A program made the translations under genes and the position numbers. Positions 24,601 to 38,382 of a stretch of 64,000 nucleotides of DNA are shown here, one piece after another (positions within the stretch are counted from its first letter, which is position 1; each line of letters starts with the position of its first letter). Origin of the DNA: Uranotaenia lowii (Eukaryota; Arthropoda; Insecta; Diptera; Culicidae); the NCBI RefSeq assembly GCF_029784155.1, contig NC_073693.1, positions 182,177,802-182,241,801 of the forward strand. The letters run 5' to 3'. The notes under the pieces were generated by a model, which worked only from the letters and a program-made list of their open reading frames with translations, had not been told where the DNA came from and searched no databases.

Positions 24601-27322
24601 AGAGCGTCAGATTTGTCAATTATTTCAAAATTCTCATTGTGGCTGCGTCCTGTACAAGAAAGTTGCCATCCAAAATGTGTTTGGTCAACTTGGATCTGAA
24701 CGGAATGTTCGATTTTGAGCTCACCGTTGCCAAAAGAATTGATTCAAATCAATTCTGTAGCTCTCCTTTAATTGTATAAGAAATGGCTGCGTCCTGACAA
24801 TGTATGCTTCTTCCAAGAGCGTCAGATTTGCCAATTATTTCAAAATTCCGATCGTGGCTGCGTCCTGTAGAAGAAAATTGTCATCCAAAAGGTGTTTGGT
24901 CAACTTGGATCTGAACGGAATGTTCGATTTAGAGCTCACCGTTGCCAAAAGAATTGATACAAATCAATTCTGTAGCTCTCCTTTAATTGTATAAGAAATG
25001 GCTGCGTCCTGATAATGTCTGCTTCTTCCAAGAGCGTCAGATTTGTCAATTATTTCAAAATTCTCATTGTGGCTGCGTCCTGTACAAGAAAGTTGCCATC
25101 CAAAATGTGTTTGGTCAACTTGGATCTGAACGGAATGTTCGATTTAGAGCTCACCGTTGCCAAAAGAATTGATACAAATCAATTCTGTAGCTCTCCTTTG
25201 ATTGTATAAGAAATGGCTGCGTCCTGACAATGTCTGCTTCTTCCAAGAGCGTCAGATTTGTCAATTATTTCAAAATTCTCATTGTGGCTGCGTCCTGTAG
25301 AAGAAAGTTGCCATCCAAAATGTGTTTGGTCAACTTGGATCTGAACGGAATGTTCGATTTAGAGCTCACCGTTGCCAAAAGAATTGATACAAATCAATTC
25401 TGTAGCTCTCCTTTAATTGTACAAGAAATGGCTGCGTCCTGACAATGTATGCTTCTTCCAAGAGCGTCAGATTTGTCAATTATTTCAAAATTCCGATCGT
25501 GGCTGCGTCCTGTCGAAGAAAATTGCCATCCAAAATGTGTTTAATCAACTTGGATCTGAACGGAATGTTCGATTTAGAGCTCACCGTTGCCAAAAGAATT
25601 GATACAAATCAATTCTGTAGCTCTCCTTTAATTGTATAAGAAATGGTTGCGTCCTGAAAATGTATGCTTCTTCCAAGAGCGTCAGATTTGTCAATTATTT
25701 CAAAATTCCGATCGTGGCTGCGTCCTGTAAAAGAAAATTGTCATCTAAAAGGTGTTTGGTCAACTTGGATCTGAACGGAATGTTCGATTTAGAGCTCACC
25801 GTTGCCAAAAGAATTGATACAAATCAATTCTGTAGCTCTCCTTTAATTGTATAAGAAATGGCTGCGTCCTGACAATGTATGCTTCTTCCAAGAGCGTCAG
25901 ATTTGTCAATTATTTCAAAATTCCGATCGTGGCTGCGTCCTGTAAAAGAAAATTGTCATCTAAAAGGTGTTTGGTCAACTTGGATCTGAACGGAATGTTC
26001 GATTTAGAGCTCACCGTTGCCAAAAGAATTGATACAAATCAATTCTGTAGCTCTCCTTTAATTGTATAAGAAATGGCTGCGTCCTGATAATGTCTGCTTC
26101 TTCCAAGAGCGTCAGATTTGTCAATTATTTCAAAATTCTCATTGTGGCTGCGTCCTGTACAAGAAAGTTGCCATCCAAAATGTGTTTGGTCAACTTGGAT
26201 CTGAACGGAATGTTCGATTTAGAGCTCACCGTTGCCAAAAGAATTGATACAAATCAATTCTGTAGCTCTCCTTTAATTGTATAAGAAATGGCTGCGTCCT
26301 GATAATGTCTGCTTCTTCCAAGAGCGTCAGATTTGTCAATTATTTCAAAATTCTCATTGTGGCTGCGTCCTGTACAAGAAAGTTGCCATCCAAAATGTGT
26401 TTGGTCAACTTGGATCTGAACGGAATGTTCGATTTAGAGCTCAACGTTGCCAAAAGAATTGATACAAATCAATTCTGTAGCTCTCCTTTAATTGTGTAAT
26501 AAATGGCTGCGTCCTGACAATGTATGCTTCTTCCAAGAGCGTCAGATTTGCCAATTATTTCAAAATTCCGATCGTGGCTGCGTCCTGTAGAAGAAAATTG
26601 CCGTCCAAAATGTGTTTGGTCTACTTGGATCTGAACAGAATGTTCGATTTAGAGCTCACCGTTGCCAAAAGAATTGATACAAATCAATTCTGTAGCTCTC
26701 CTTTAAATGTGTAATAAATGGCTGCGTCCTGACAATGTATGCTTCTTCCAAGAGCGTCAGATTTGTCAATTATTTCAAAATTCCGATCGTGGCTACGTCC
26801 TGTAGAAGAAAATTGCCATCCAAAAGGTATTTGGTCTACTTGGATCTGAACGGAATGTTCGATTTAAAGCTCACCGTTGCCAAAAGAATTGATACAAATC
26901 AATTCTGTAGCTCTCCTTTAATTGTATAAGAAATGGCTGCGTCCTAATAATGTATGCTTCTTCCAAGAGCGTCAGATTTGCCAATTATTTCAAAATTCCG
27001 ATTGTGGCTGCGTCCTGTAGAAGAAAATTGTCATCCAAAAGGTGTTTGGTCAACTTGGATCTGAACGGAATGTTCGATTTTGAGCTCACCGTTGCCAAAA
27101 GAATTGATACAAATCAATTCTGTAGCTCTCCTTTAATTGTATAAGAAATGGCTGCGTCCTGATAATGTCTGCTTCTTCCAAGAGCGTCAGATTTGTCAAT
27201 TATTTCAAAATTCTCATTGTGGCTGCGTCCTGTACAAGAAAGTTGCCATCCAAAATGTGTTTGGTCAACTTGGATCTGAACGGAATGTTCGATTTAGAGC
27301 TCACCGTTGCCAAAAGAATTGA
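18695..27322. repeat. Satellite B higher-order block, second copy (mosaic)
   Basis: Counterpart of 10113-18235. It holds the same private monomer variants in matching runs but partly permuted: the 8,012-offset run comes first (18695-19991), then the 9,899-offset run (20012-20589), then the 9,469-offset run (21227-23529). A simple tandem duplication would keep one offset, so at least two later exchanges are needed. Some monomers diverged after duplication, for example a TAGAATAAAATTG change near 23205. Confidence 0.75.
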
Positions 27323-29314
27323 TACAAATCAATTCTGTAGCTCTCCTTTAATTGTATAAGAAATGGCTGCGTCCTGATAATGTCTGCTTCTTCCAAGAGC
27401 GTCAGATTTGTCAATTATTTCAAAATTCTCATTGTGGCTGCGTCCTGTACAAGAAAGTTGCCATCCAAAATGTGTTTGGTCAACTTGGATCTGAACGGAA
27501 TGTTCGATTTAGAGCTCACCGTTGCCAAAAGAATTGATACAAATCAATTCTGTAGCTCTCCTTTAATTGTGTAATAAATGGCTGCGTCCTGACAATGTAT
27601 GCTTCTTCCAAGAGCGTCAGATTTGCCAATTATTTCAAAATTCCGATCGTGGCTGCGTCCTGTAGAAGAAAATTGCCGTCCAAAATGTGTTTGGTCTACT
27701 TGGATCTGAACAGAATGTTCGAATTAGAGCTCACCGTTGCCAAAAGAATTGATACAAATCAATTCTGTAGCTCTCCTTTAATTGTATAAGAAATGGCTGC
27801 GTCCTGACAATGTATGCTTCTTCCAAAAGCGTTAGATTTGTCAATTATTTCAAAATTCCGATCGTGGCTGCGTCCTGTAGAAGAAAATTGTCATCCAAAA
27901 GGTGTTTGGTCAACTTGGATCTGAACGGAATGTTCGATTTAGAGCTCACCGTTGCCAAAAGAATTGATACAAATCAATTCTGTAGCTCTCCTTTAATTGT
28001 ATAAGAAATGGCTGCGTCCTGATAATGTCTGCTTCTTCCAAGAGCGTCAGATTTGTCAATTATTTCAAAATTCTCATTGTGGCTGCGTCCTGTACAAGAA
28101 AGTTGCCATCCAAAATGTGTTTGGTCAACTTGGATCTGAACGGAATGTTCGATTTAGAGCTCACCGTTGCCAAAAGAATTGATACAAATCAATTCTGTAG
28201 CTCTCCTTTAATTGTATAAGAAATGGCTGCGTCCTGACAATGTATGCTTCTTCCAAGAGCGTCAGATTTGCCAATTATTTCAAAATTCCGATCGTGGCTG
28301 CGTCCTGTAGAAGAAAATTGTCATCCAAAATGTGTTTGGTCAACTTGGATCTGAACGGAATGTTCGATTTAGAGCTCACCGTTGCCAAAAGAATTGATAC
28401 AAATCAATTCTGTAGCTCTCCTTTAATTGTATAAGAAATGGCTGCGTCCTGACAATGTATGCTTCTTCCAAGAGCGTCAGATTTTCCAATTATTTCAAAA
28501 TTCCGATCGTGGCTGCGTCCTGTACAAGAAAATTGCCATCCAAAATGTGTTTGGTCAACTTAGATCTGAACGGAATGTTCGATTTAGAGCTCACCGTTGC
28601 CAAAAGAATTGATACAAATCAATTCTGTAGCTCTCCTTTAAATGTGTAATAAATGGCTGCGTCCTGACAATGTATGCTTCTTCCAAGAGCGTCAGATTTG
28701 TCAATTATTTCAAAATTCTCATTGTGGCTGCGTCCTGTACAAGAAAGTTGCCATCCAAAATGTGTTTGGTCAACTTGGATCTGAACGGAATGTTCGATTT
28801 AGAGCTCACCGTTGCCAAAAGAATTGTTACAAATCAATTCTGTAGCTCTCCTTTAATTGTATAAGAAATGGCTGCGTCCTGACAATGTATGCTTCTTCCA
28901 AGAGCGTCAGATTTGCCAATTATTTCAAAATTCCGATCGTGGCTGCGTCCTGTAGAAGAAAATTGTCATCCAAAATGTGTTTGGTCAACTTGGATCTGAA
29001 CGGAATGTTCGATTTAGAGCTCACCGTTGCCAAAAGAATTGATACAAATCAATTCTGTAGCTCTCCTTTAATTGTATAAGAAATGGCTGCGTCCTGACAA
29101 TGTATGCTTCTTCCAAGAGCGTCAGATTTTCCAATTATTTCAAAATTCCGATCGTGGCTGCGTCCTGTCGAAGAAAATTGCCATCCAAAATGTGTTTGGT
29201 CAACTTAGATCTGAACGGAATGTTCGATTTAGAGCTCACCGTTGCCAAAAGAATTGATACAAATCAATTCTGGAGCTCTCCTTTAAATGTGTAATAAATG
29301 GCTGCGTCCTGACA

Positions 29315-30080
29315 ATGTATGCTTCTTCCAAGAGCGTCAGATTTGTCAATTATTTCAAAATTCCGATCGTGGCTACGTCCTGTAGAAGAAAATTGTCATC
29401 CAAAATGTGTTTGGTCAACTTGGATCTGAACGGAATGTTCGATTTAGAGCTCACCGTTGCCAAAAGAATTGATACAAATCAATTCTGTAGCTCTTCCAAG
29501 AGCGTCAGATTTGTCAATTATTTCAAAATTCTCATTGTGGCTGCGTCCTGTAGAAGAAAATTGCCATCCAAAAGGTGTTTGGTCTACTTGGATCTGAACG
29601 GAATGTTCGATTTAGAGCTCACCGTTGCCAAAAGAATTGATACAAATCAATTCTGTAGCTCTCCTTTAATTGTATAAGAAATGGCTGCGTCCTGACAATG
29701 TATGCTTCTTCCAAGAGCGTCAGATTTGCCAATTATTTCAAAATTCCGATCGTGGCTACGTCCTGTAGAAGAAAATTGTCATCCAAAAGGTGTTTGGTTA
29801 ACTTGGATCTGAACGGAATGTTCGATTTAGAGCTCACCGTTGCCAACAGAATTGATACAAATCAATTCTGTAGCTCTTCCAAGAGCGTCAGATTTGTCAA
29901 TTATTTCAAAATTCTCATTGTGGCTGCGTCCTGTAGAAGAAAATTGCCATCCAAAAGGTGTTTGGTCTACTTGGATCTGAACGGAATGTTCGATTTAGAG
30001 CTCACCGTTGCCAAAAGAATTGATACAAATCAATTTTGTAGCTCTCCTTTAATTGTATAAGAAATGGCTGCGTCCTGACA
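29315..30080. repeat. 383-bp satellite B dimer, two tandem copies
   Basis: A 215-bp plus 168-bp pair (383 bp) at 29315-29697 is followed directly by a second pair at 29698-30080. The second half of each pair is closely alike, with TCTACTTGG replacing TCAACTTGG. A third start of the same unit follows at 30081, and a further 215/168 pair begins at 30726. This shows that the short monomer can be amplified together with its neighbour as a dimer. Confidence 0.8.
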
Positions 30081-31020
30081 ATGTATGCTTCTTCCAAGAG
30101 CGTCAGATTTGCCAATTATTTCAAAATTCCGATCGTGGCTACGTCCTGTAGAAGAAAATTGTCATCCAAAAGGTGTTTGGTTAACTTGGATCTGAACGGA
30201 ATGTTCGATTTAGAGCTCACCGTTGCCAACAGAATTGATACAAATCAATTCTGTAGCTCTCCTTTAATTGTATAAGAAATGGCTGCGTCCTGATAATGTC
30301 TGCTTCTTCCAAGAGCGTCAGATTTGTCAATTATTTCAAAATTCTCATTGTGGCTGCGTCCTGTACAAGAAAGTTGCCATCCAAAATGTGTTTGGTCAAC
30401 TTGGATCTGAACGGAATGTTCGATTTAGAGCTCACCGTTGCCAAAAGAATTGATACAAATCAATTCTGTAGCTCTCCTTTAATTGTATAAGAAATGGCTG
30501 CGTCCTGACAATGTATGCTTCTTCCAAGAGCGTCAGATTTGCCAATTATTTCAAAATTCCGATCGTGGCTGCGTCCTGTCGAAGAAAATTGCCATCCAAA
30601 ATGTGTTTGGTCAACTTAGATCTGAACGGAATGTTCGATTTAGAGCTCACCGTTGCCAAAAGAATTGATACAAATCAATTCTGTAGCTCTCCTTTAAATG
30701 TGTAATAAATGGCTGCGTCCTGACAATGTATGCTTCTTCCAAGAGCGTCAGATTTGTCAATTATTTCAAAATTCCGATCGTGGCTACGTCCTGTAGAAGA
30801 AAATTGTCATCCAAAATGTGTTTGGTCAACTTGGATCTGAACGGAATGTTCGATTTAGAGCTCATCGTTGCCAAAAGAATTGATACAAATCAATTCTGTA
30901 GCTCTTCCAAGAGCGTCAGATTTGCCAATTATTTCAAAATTCTCATTGTGGCTGCGTCCTGTAGATGAAAATTGCCATCCAAAATGTGTTTGGTCTACTT
31001 GGATCTGAACGGAATGTTCG

Positions 31021-31080
31021 ATTTAGAGCTCACCGTTGCCAACAGAATTGATACAAATCAAAGTAGCTCTCCTTTAATTG
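31021..31080. other. Satellite B monomer with a lost palindrome arm
   Basis: The left arm AGAATTGATACAAATC is present, but the right part reads AATCAAAGTAGC instead of AATCAATTCTGTAGC, so the right arm is shortened by a net 3-bp loss at about 31059-31063. The upstream variant CCAACAGAATTG is shared with monomers near 29845 and 30230. It is one of few copies in which the dyad is clearly broken. Confidence 0.8.
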
Positions 31081-34000
31081 TATAAGAAATGGCTGCGTCC
31101 TGATAATGTCTGCTTCTTCCAAGAGCGTCAGATTTGTCAATTATTTCAAAATTCTCATTGTGGCTGCGTCCTGTACAAGAAAGTTGCCATCCAAAATGTG
31201 TTTGGTCAACTTGGATCTGAACGGAATGTTCGATTTAGAGCTCACCGTTGCCAAAAGAATTGATACAAATCAATTCTGTAGCTCTCCTTTAATTGTATAA
31301 GAAATGGCTGCGTCCTGACAATGTATGCTTCTTCCAAGAGCGTCAGATTTGCCAATTATTTCAAAATTCCGATCGTGGCTGCGTCCTGTAGAAGAAAATT
31401 GTCATCCAAAAGGTGTTTGGTCAACTTGGATCTGAACGGAATGTTCGATTTAGAGCTCACCGTTGCCAAAAGAATTGATACAAATCAATTCTGTAGCTCT
31501 CCTTTAATTGTATAAGAAATGGCTGCGTCCTGATAATGTCTGCTTCTTCCAAGAGCGTCAGATTTGTCAATTATTTCAAAATTCTCATTGTGGCTGCGTC
31601 CTGTAAAAGAAAATTGCCGTCCAAAATGTGTTTGGTCAACTTGGATCTGAACAGAATGTGCGAATAAGAGCTCACCGTTGCCAAAAGAATTGATACAAAT
31701 CAATCCTGTAGCTCTCCTTTAATTGTATAAGAAATGGCTGCGTCCTGACAATGTATGCTTCTTCCAAGAGCGTTAGATTTGTCAATTATTTCAAAATTCC
31801 GATCGTGGCTGCGTCCTGTAGAAGAAAATTGTCATCAAAAAGGTGTTTGGTCAACTTGGATCTGAACGGAATGTTCGATTTAGAGCTCACTGTTGCCAAA
31901 AGAATTGATACAAATCAATTCTGTAGCTCTCTTTTAATTGTATAAGAAATGGCTGCGTCCTGATAAAGTCTGCTTCTTCCAAGAGCGTCAGATTTGTCAA
32001 TTATTTCAAAATTCTCATTGTGGCTGCGTCCTGTACAAGAAAGTTGCCATCCAAAATGTGTTTGGTCAACTTGGATCTGAACGGAATGTTCGATTTAGAG
32101 CTCAACGTTGCCAAAAGAATTGATACAAATCAATTCTGTAGCTCTGCTTTAATTGTGTAATAAATGGCTGCGTCCTGACAATGTATGCTTCTTCCAAGAG
32201 CGTCAGATTTGCCAATTATTTCAAAATTCCGATCGTGGCTACGTCCTGTAGAAGAAAATTGCCATCCAAAATGTGTTTGGTCAACCTGGATCTGAACGGA
32301 ATGTTCGATTTAGAGCTCACCGTTGCCAAAAGAATTGATACAAATCAATTCTGTAGCTCTCCTTTAATTGTATAAGAAATGGTTGCGTCCTGACAATGTA
32401 TGCTTCTTCCAAGAGCGTTAGATTTGTCAATTATTTCAAAATTCCGATCGTGGCTGCGTCCTGTAGAAGAAAATTGTCATCCAAAAGGTGTTTGGTCAAC
32501 TTGGATCTGAACGGAATGTTCGATTTAGAGCTCACCGTTGCCAAAAGAATTGATACAAATCAATTCTGTAGCTCTCCTTTAATTGTATAAGAAATGGTTG
32601 CGTCCTGACAATGTATGCTTCTTCCAAGAGCGTCAGATTTGCCAATTATTTCAAAATTCCGATCGTGGCTGCGTCCTGTAGAAGAAAATTGTCATCCAAA
32701 AGGTGTTTGGTCAACTTGGATCTGAACGGAATGTTCGATTTAGAGCTCACCGTTGCCAAAAGATTTGATACAAATCAATTCTGTAGCTCTCCTTTAATTG
32801 TATAAGAAATGGCTGCGTCCTGATAATGTCTGCTTCTTCCAAGAGCGTCAGATTTGTCAATTATTTCAAAATTCTCATTGTGGCTGCGTCCTGTACAAGA
32901 AAGTTGCCATCCAAAATGTGTTTGGTCAACTTGGATCTGAACGGAATGTTCGATTTAGAGCTCACCGTTGCCAAAAGAATTGATACAAATAAATTCTGTA
33001 GCTCTCCTTTAATTGTATAAGAAATGGCTGCGTCCTGACAATGTATGCTTCTTCCAAGAGCGTCAGATTTGCCAATTATTTCAAAATTCCGATCGTGGCT
33101 GCGTCCTGTACAAGAAAATTGTCATCCAAAAGGTGTTTGGTCAACTTGGATCTGAACGGAATGTTCGATTTAGAGCTCACCGTTGCCAAAAGAATTGATA
33201 CAAATCAATTCTGTAGCTCTCCTTTAATTGTATAAGAAATGGCTGCGTCCTGATAATGTCTGCTTCTTCCAAGAGCGTCAGATTTGTCAATTATTTCAAA
33301 ATTCTCATTGTGGCTGCGTCCTGTACAAGAAAGTTGCCATCCAAAATGTGTTTGGTCAACTTGGATCTGAACGGAATGTTCGATTTTGAGCTCACCGTTG
33401 CCAAAAGAATTGATACAAATCAATTCTGTAGCTCTCCTTTAATGTATTAGAAATGGCTGCGTCCTGACAATGTATGCTTCTTCCAAGAGCGTCAGATTTG
33501 CCAATTATTTCAAAATTCCGATCGTGGCTGCGTCCTGTAGAAGAAAATTGCCATCCAAAAGGTGTTTGGTCAACTTGGATCTGAACGGAATGTTCGATTT
33601 TGAGCTCACCGTTGCCAAAAGAATTGATACAAATCAATTCTGTAGCTCTCCTTTAATTGTATAAGAAATGGCTGCGTCCTGATAATGTCTGCTTCTTCCA
33701 AGAGCGTCAGATTTGTCAATTATTTCAAAATTCTCATTGTGGCTGCGTCCTGTACAAGATAGTTGCCATCCAAAATGTGTTTGGTCAACTTGGATCTGAA
33801 CGGAATGTTCGATTTAGAGCTCACCGTTGCCAAAAGAATTGATACAAATCAATTCTGTAGCTCTCCTTTGATTGTATAAGAAATGGCTGCGTCCTGACAA
33901 TGTCTGCTTCTTCCAAGAGCGTCAGATTTGTCAATTATTTCAAAATTCTCATTGTGGCTGCGTCCTGTAGAAGAAAGTTGCCATCCAAAATGTGTTTGGT

Positions 34001-37000
34001 CAACTTGGATCTGAACGGAATGTTCGATTTAGAGCTCACCGTTGCCAAAAGAATTGATACAAATCAATTCTGTAGCTCTCCTTTAATTGTACAAGAAATG
34101 GCTGCGTCCTGACAATGTATGCTTCTTCCAAGAGCGTCAGATTTGTCAATTATTTCAAAATTCCGATCGTGGCTGCGTCCTGTCGAAGAAAATTGCCATC
34201 CAAAATGTGTTTAATCAACTTGGATCTGAACGGAATGTTCGATTTAGAGCTCACCGTTGCCAAAAGAATTGATACAAATCAATTCTGTAGCTCTCCTTTA
34301 ATTGTATAAGAAATGGTTGCGTCCTGAAAATGTATGCTTCTTCCAAGAGCGTCAGATTTGTCAATTATTTCAAAATTCCGATCGTGGCTGCGTCCTGTAA
34401 AAGAAAATTGTCGTCCAAAAGGTGTTTGGTCAACTTGGATCTGAACGGAATGTTCGATTTAGAGCTCACCGTTGCCAAAAGAATTGATACAAATCAATTC
34501 TGTAGCTCTCCTTTAATTGTATAAGAAATGGCTGCGTCCTGAAAATGTATGCTTCTTCCAAGAGCGTTAGATTTGTCAATTATTTCAAAATTCCGATTGT
34601 GGCTGCGTCCTGTCGAAGAAAATTGCCATCCAAAATGTGTTTGGTCAACTTGGATCTGAACGGAATGTTCGATTTAGAGCTCACCGTTGCCGAAAGAATT
34701 GATACAAATCAATTCTGTAGCTCTCCTTTAATTGTATAAGAAATGGCTGCGTCCTGACAATGTATGCTTCTTCCAAGAGCGTCAGATTTGCCAATTATTT
34801 CAAAATTCCGATCGTGGCTGCGTCCTGTAGAAGAAAATTGCCATCTAAAAGTTGTTTGGTCTACTTGGATCTGAACGGAATGTTCGATTTAGAGCTCACC
34901 GTTGCCAAAAGAATTGATACAAATCAATTCTGTAGCTCTCCTTTAATTGTATAAGAAATGGCTGCGTCCTGACAATGTATGCTTCTTCCAAGAGCGTCAG
35001 ATTTGCCAATTATTTCAAAATTCCGATCGTGGCTGCGTCCTGTAGAAGAAAATTGCCATCCAAAAGGTGTTTGGCCTACTTGGATCTGAACGGAATGTTC
35101 GATTTAGAGCTCACCGTTGCCAAAAGAATTAATACAAATCAATTCTGTAGCTCTCCTTTAATTGTATAAGAAATGGCTGCGTCCTGATAATGTCTGCTTC
35201 TTCCAAGAGCGTCAGATTTGTCAATTATTTTAAAATTCTCATTGTGGCTGCGTCCTGTACAAGAAAGTTGCCATCCAAAATGTGTTTGGTCAACTTGGAT
35301 CTGAACGGAATGTTCGATTTAGAGCTCACCGTTGCCAAAAGAATTGATACAAATCAATTCTGTAGCTCTCCTTTGATTGTATAAGAAATGGCTGCGTCCT
35401 GACAATGTCTGCTTCTTCCAAGAGCGTCAGATTTGTCAATTATTTCAAAATTCTCATTGTGGCTGCGTCCTGTAGGAGAAAGTTGCCATCCAAAAGGTGT
35501 TTGGTCAACTTGGATCTGAACGGAATGTTCGATTTAGAGCTCACCGTTGCCAAAAGAATTGATACAAATCAATTCTGTAGCTCTCCTTTAATTGTACAAG
35601 AAATGGCTGCGTCCTGACAATGTATGCTTCTTCCAAGAGCGTCAGATTTGTCAATTATTTCAAAATTCCGATCGTGGCTGCGTCCTGTCGAAGAAAATTG
35701 CCATCCAAAATGTGTTTGGTCAACTTGGATCTGAACGGAATGTTCGATTTAGAGCTCACCGTTGCCAAAAGAATTGATACAAATCAATTCTGTAGCTCTC
35801 CTTTAATTGTATAAGAAATGGTTGCGTCCTGAAAATGTATGCTTCTTCCAAGAGCGTCAGATTTGTCAATTATTTCAAAATTCCGATCGTGGCTGCGTCC
35901 TGTAAAAGAAAATTGTCATCCAAAATGTGTTTGGTCAACTTGGATCTGAACGGAATGTTCGATTTAGAGCTCACCGTTGCCAAAAGAATTGATACAAATC
36001 AATTCTGTAGCTCTCCTTTAATTGTATAAGAAATGGCTGCTTCCTGACAATGTATGCTTCTTCCAAGAGCGTTAGATTTGTCAATTATTTCAAAATTCCG
36101 ATCGTGGCTGCGTCCTGTAGAAGAAAATTGCCATCCAAAAGGTGTTTGGTCTACTTGGATCTGAACGGAATGTTCGATTTAGAGCTCACCGTTGCCAAAA
36201 GAATTGATACAAATCAATTCTGTTGCTCTCCTTTAATTGTATAAGAAATGGCTGCGTCCTGACAATGTATGCTTCTTCCAAGAGCGTCAGATTTGCCAAT
36301 TATTTCAAAATTTCGATTGTGGCTGCGTCCTGTAGAAGAAAATTGTCATCCAAAAGGTGTTTGGTCAACTTGGATCTGAACGGAATGTTCGATTTAGAGC
36401 TCACCGTTGCCAAAAGAATTGATACAAATCAATTCTGTAGCTCTCCTTTAATTGTATAAGAAATGGCTGCGTCCTGATAATGTCTGCTTCTTCCAAGAGC
36501 GTCAGATTTGTCAATTATTTCAAAATTCTCATTGTGGCTGCGTCCTGTACAAGAAAGTTGCCATCCAAAATGTGTTTGGTCAACTTGGATCTGAACGGAA
36601 TGTTCGATTTAGAGCTCACCGTTGCCAAAAGAATTGATACAAATCAATTCTGTAGCTCTCCTTTAATTGTATAAGAAATGGCTGCGTCCTGACAATGTAT
36701 GCTTCTTCCAAGAGCGTCAGATTTGCCAATTATTTCAAAATTCCGATCGTGGCTGCGTCCTGTAAAAGAAAATTGCCGTCCAAAATGTGTTTGGTCTACT
36801 TGGATCTGAACAGAATGTTCGAATAAGAGCTCACCGTTGCCAAAAGAATTGATACAAATCAATTCTGTAGCTCTCCTTTAATTGTATAAGAAATGGCTGC
36901 GTCCTGACAATGTATGCTTCTTCCAAGAGCGTTAGATTTGTCAATTATTTCAAAATTCCGATCGTGGCTGCGTCCTGTAGAAGAAAATTGTCATCCAAAA

Positions 37001-38199
37001 GGTGTTTGGTCAACTTGGATCTGAACGGAATGTTCGATTTAGAGCTCACCGTTGCCAAAAGAATTGATACAAATCAATTCTGTAGCTCTCCTTTAATTGT
37101 ATAAAAAATGGCTGCGTCCTGACAATGTATGCTTCTTCCAAGAGCGTTAGATTTGTCAATTATTTCAAAATTCCGATCGTGGCTGCGTCCTGTAGAAGAA
37201 AATTGTCATCCAAAAGGTGTTTGGTCAACTTGGATCTGAACGGAATGTTCGATTTAGAGCTCACCGTTGCCAAAAGGATTGATACAAATCAATTCTGTAG
37301 CTCTCCTTTAATTGTATAAGAAATGGTTGCGTCCTGAAAATGTATGCTTCTTCCAAGAGCGTCAAATTTGTCAATTATTTCAAAATTCCGATCGTGGCTG
37401 CGTCCTGTAAAAGAAAATTGTCGTCCAAAAGGTGTTTGGTCAACTAGGATCTGAACGGAATGTTCGATTTAGAGCTCACCGTTGCCAAAAGAATTGATAC
37501 AAATCAATTCTGTAGCTCTCCTTTAATTGTATAAGAAATGGCTGCGTCCTGACAATGTATGCTTCTTCCAAGAGCGTTAGATTTGTCAATTATTTCAAAA
37601 TTCCGATTGTGGCTGCGTCCTGTCGAAGAAAATTGCCATCCAAAATGTGTTTGGTCAACTTGGATCTGAACGGAATGTTCGATTTAGAGCTCACCGTTGC
37701 CGAAAGAATTGATACAAATCAATTCTGTAGCTCTCCTTTAATTGTATAAGAAATGGCTGCGTCCTGATAATGTCTGCTTCTTCCAAGAGCGTCAGATTTG
37801 TCAATTATTTCAAAATTCTCATTGTGGCTGCGTCCTGTACAAGAAAGTTGCCATCCAAAATGTGTTTGGTCAACTTGGATCTGAACGGAATGTTCGATTT
37901 AGAGCTCACCGTTGCCGAAAGAATTGATACAAATCAATTCTGTAGCTCTCCTTTAATTGTATAAGAAATGGCTGCGTCCTGACAATGTATGCTTCTTCCA
38001 AGAGCGTCAGATTTGCCAATTATTTCAAAATTCCGATCGTGGCTGCGTCCTGTAGAAGAAAATTGCCATCCAAAAGGTGTTTGGTCAACTTGGATCTGAA
38101 CGAAATGTTCGATTTAGAGCTCACCGTTGCCAAAAGAATTGATACAAATCAATTCTGTAGCTCTCCTTTAATTGTATAAGAAATGGCTGCGTCCTGACA

Positions 38200-38382
38200 A
38201 TGTATGCTTCTTCCAAGAGCGTCAGATTTGCCAATTATTTCAAAATTCCGTCCTGTAGAAGAAAATTGTCATCCAAAAGGTGTTTGGTCAACATGGATCT
38301 GAACGGAATGTTCGATTTAGAGCTCACCGTTGCCAAAAGAATTGATACAAATCAATTCTGTAGCTCTCCTTTAATTGTATAA
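38200..38382. repeat. Satellite B monomer with a 12-bp deletion
   Basis: AAAATTCCG runs straight into TCCTGTAGAAG, removing the 12 bases that hold most of the second TGGCTGCG motif. A short CCG/GCG match at the joint could have guided the deletion. The identical lesion is present 10,369 bp downstream (48569-48751), confirming that the two share descent. Confidence 0.9.
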
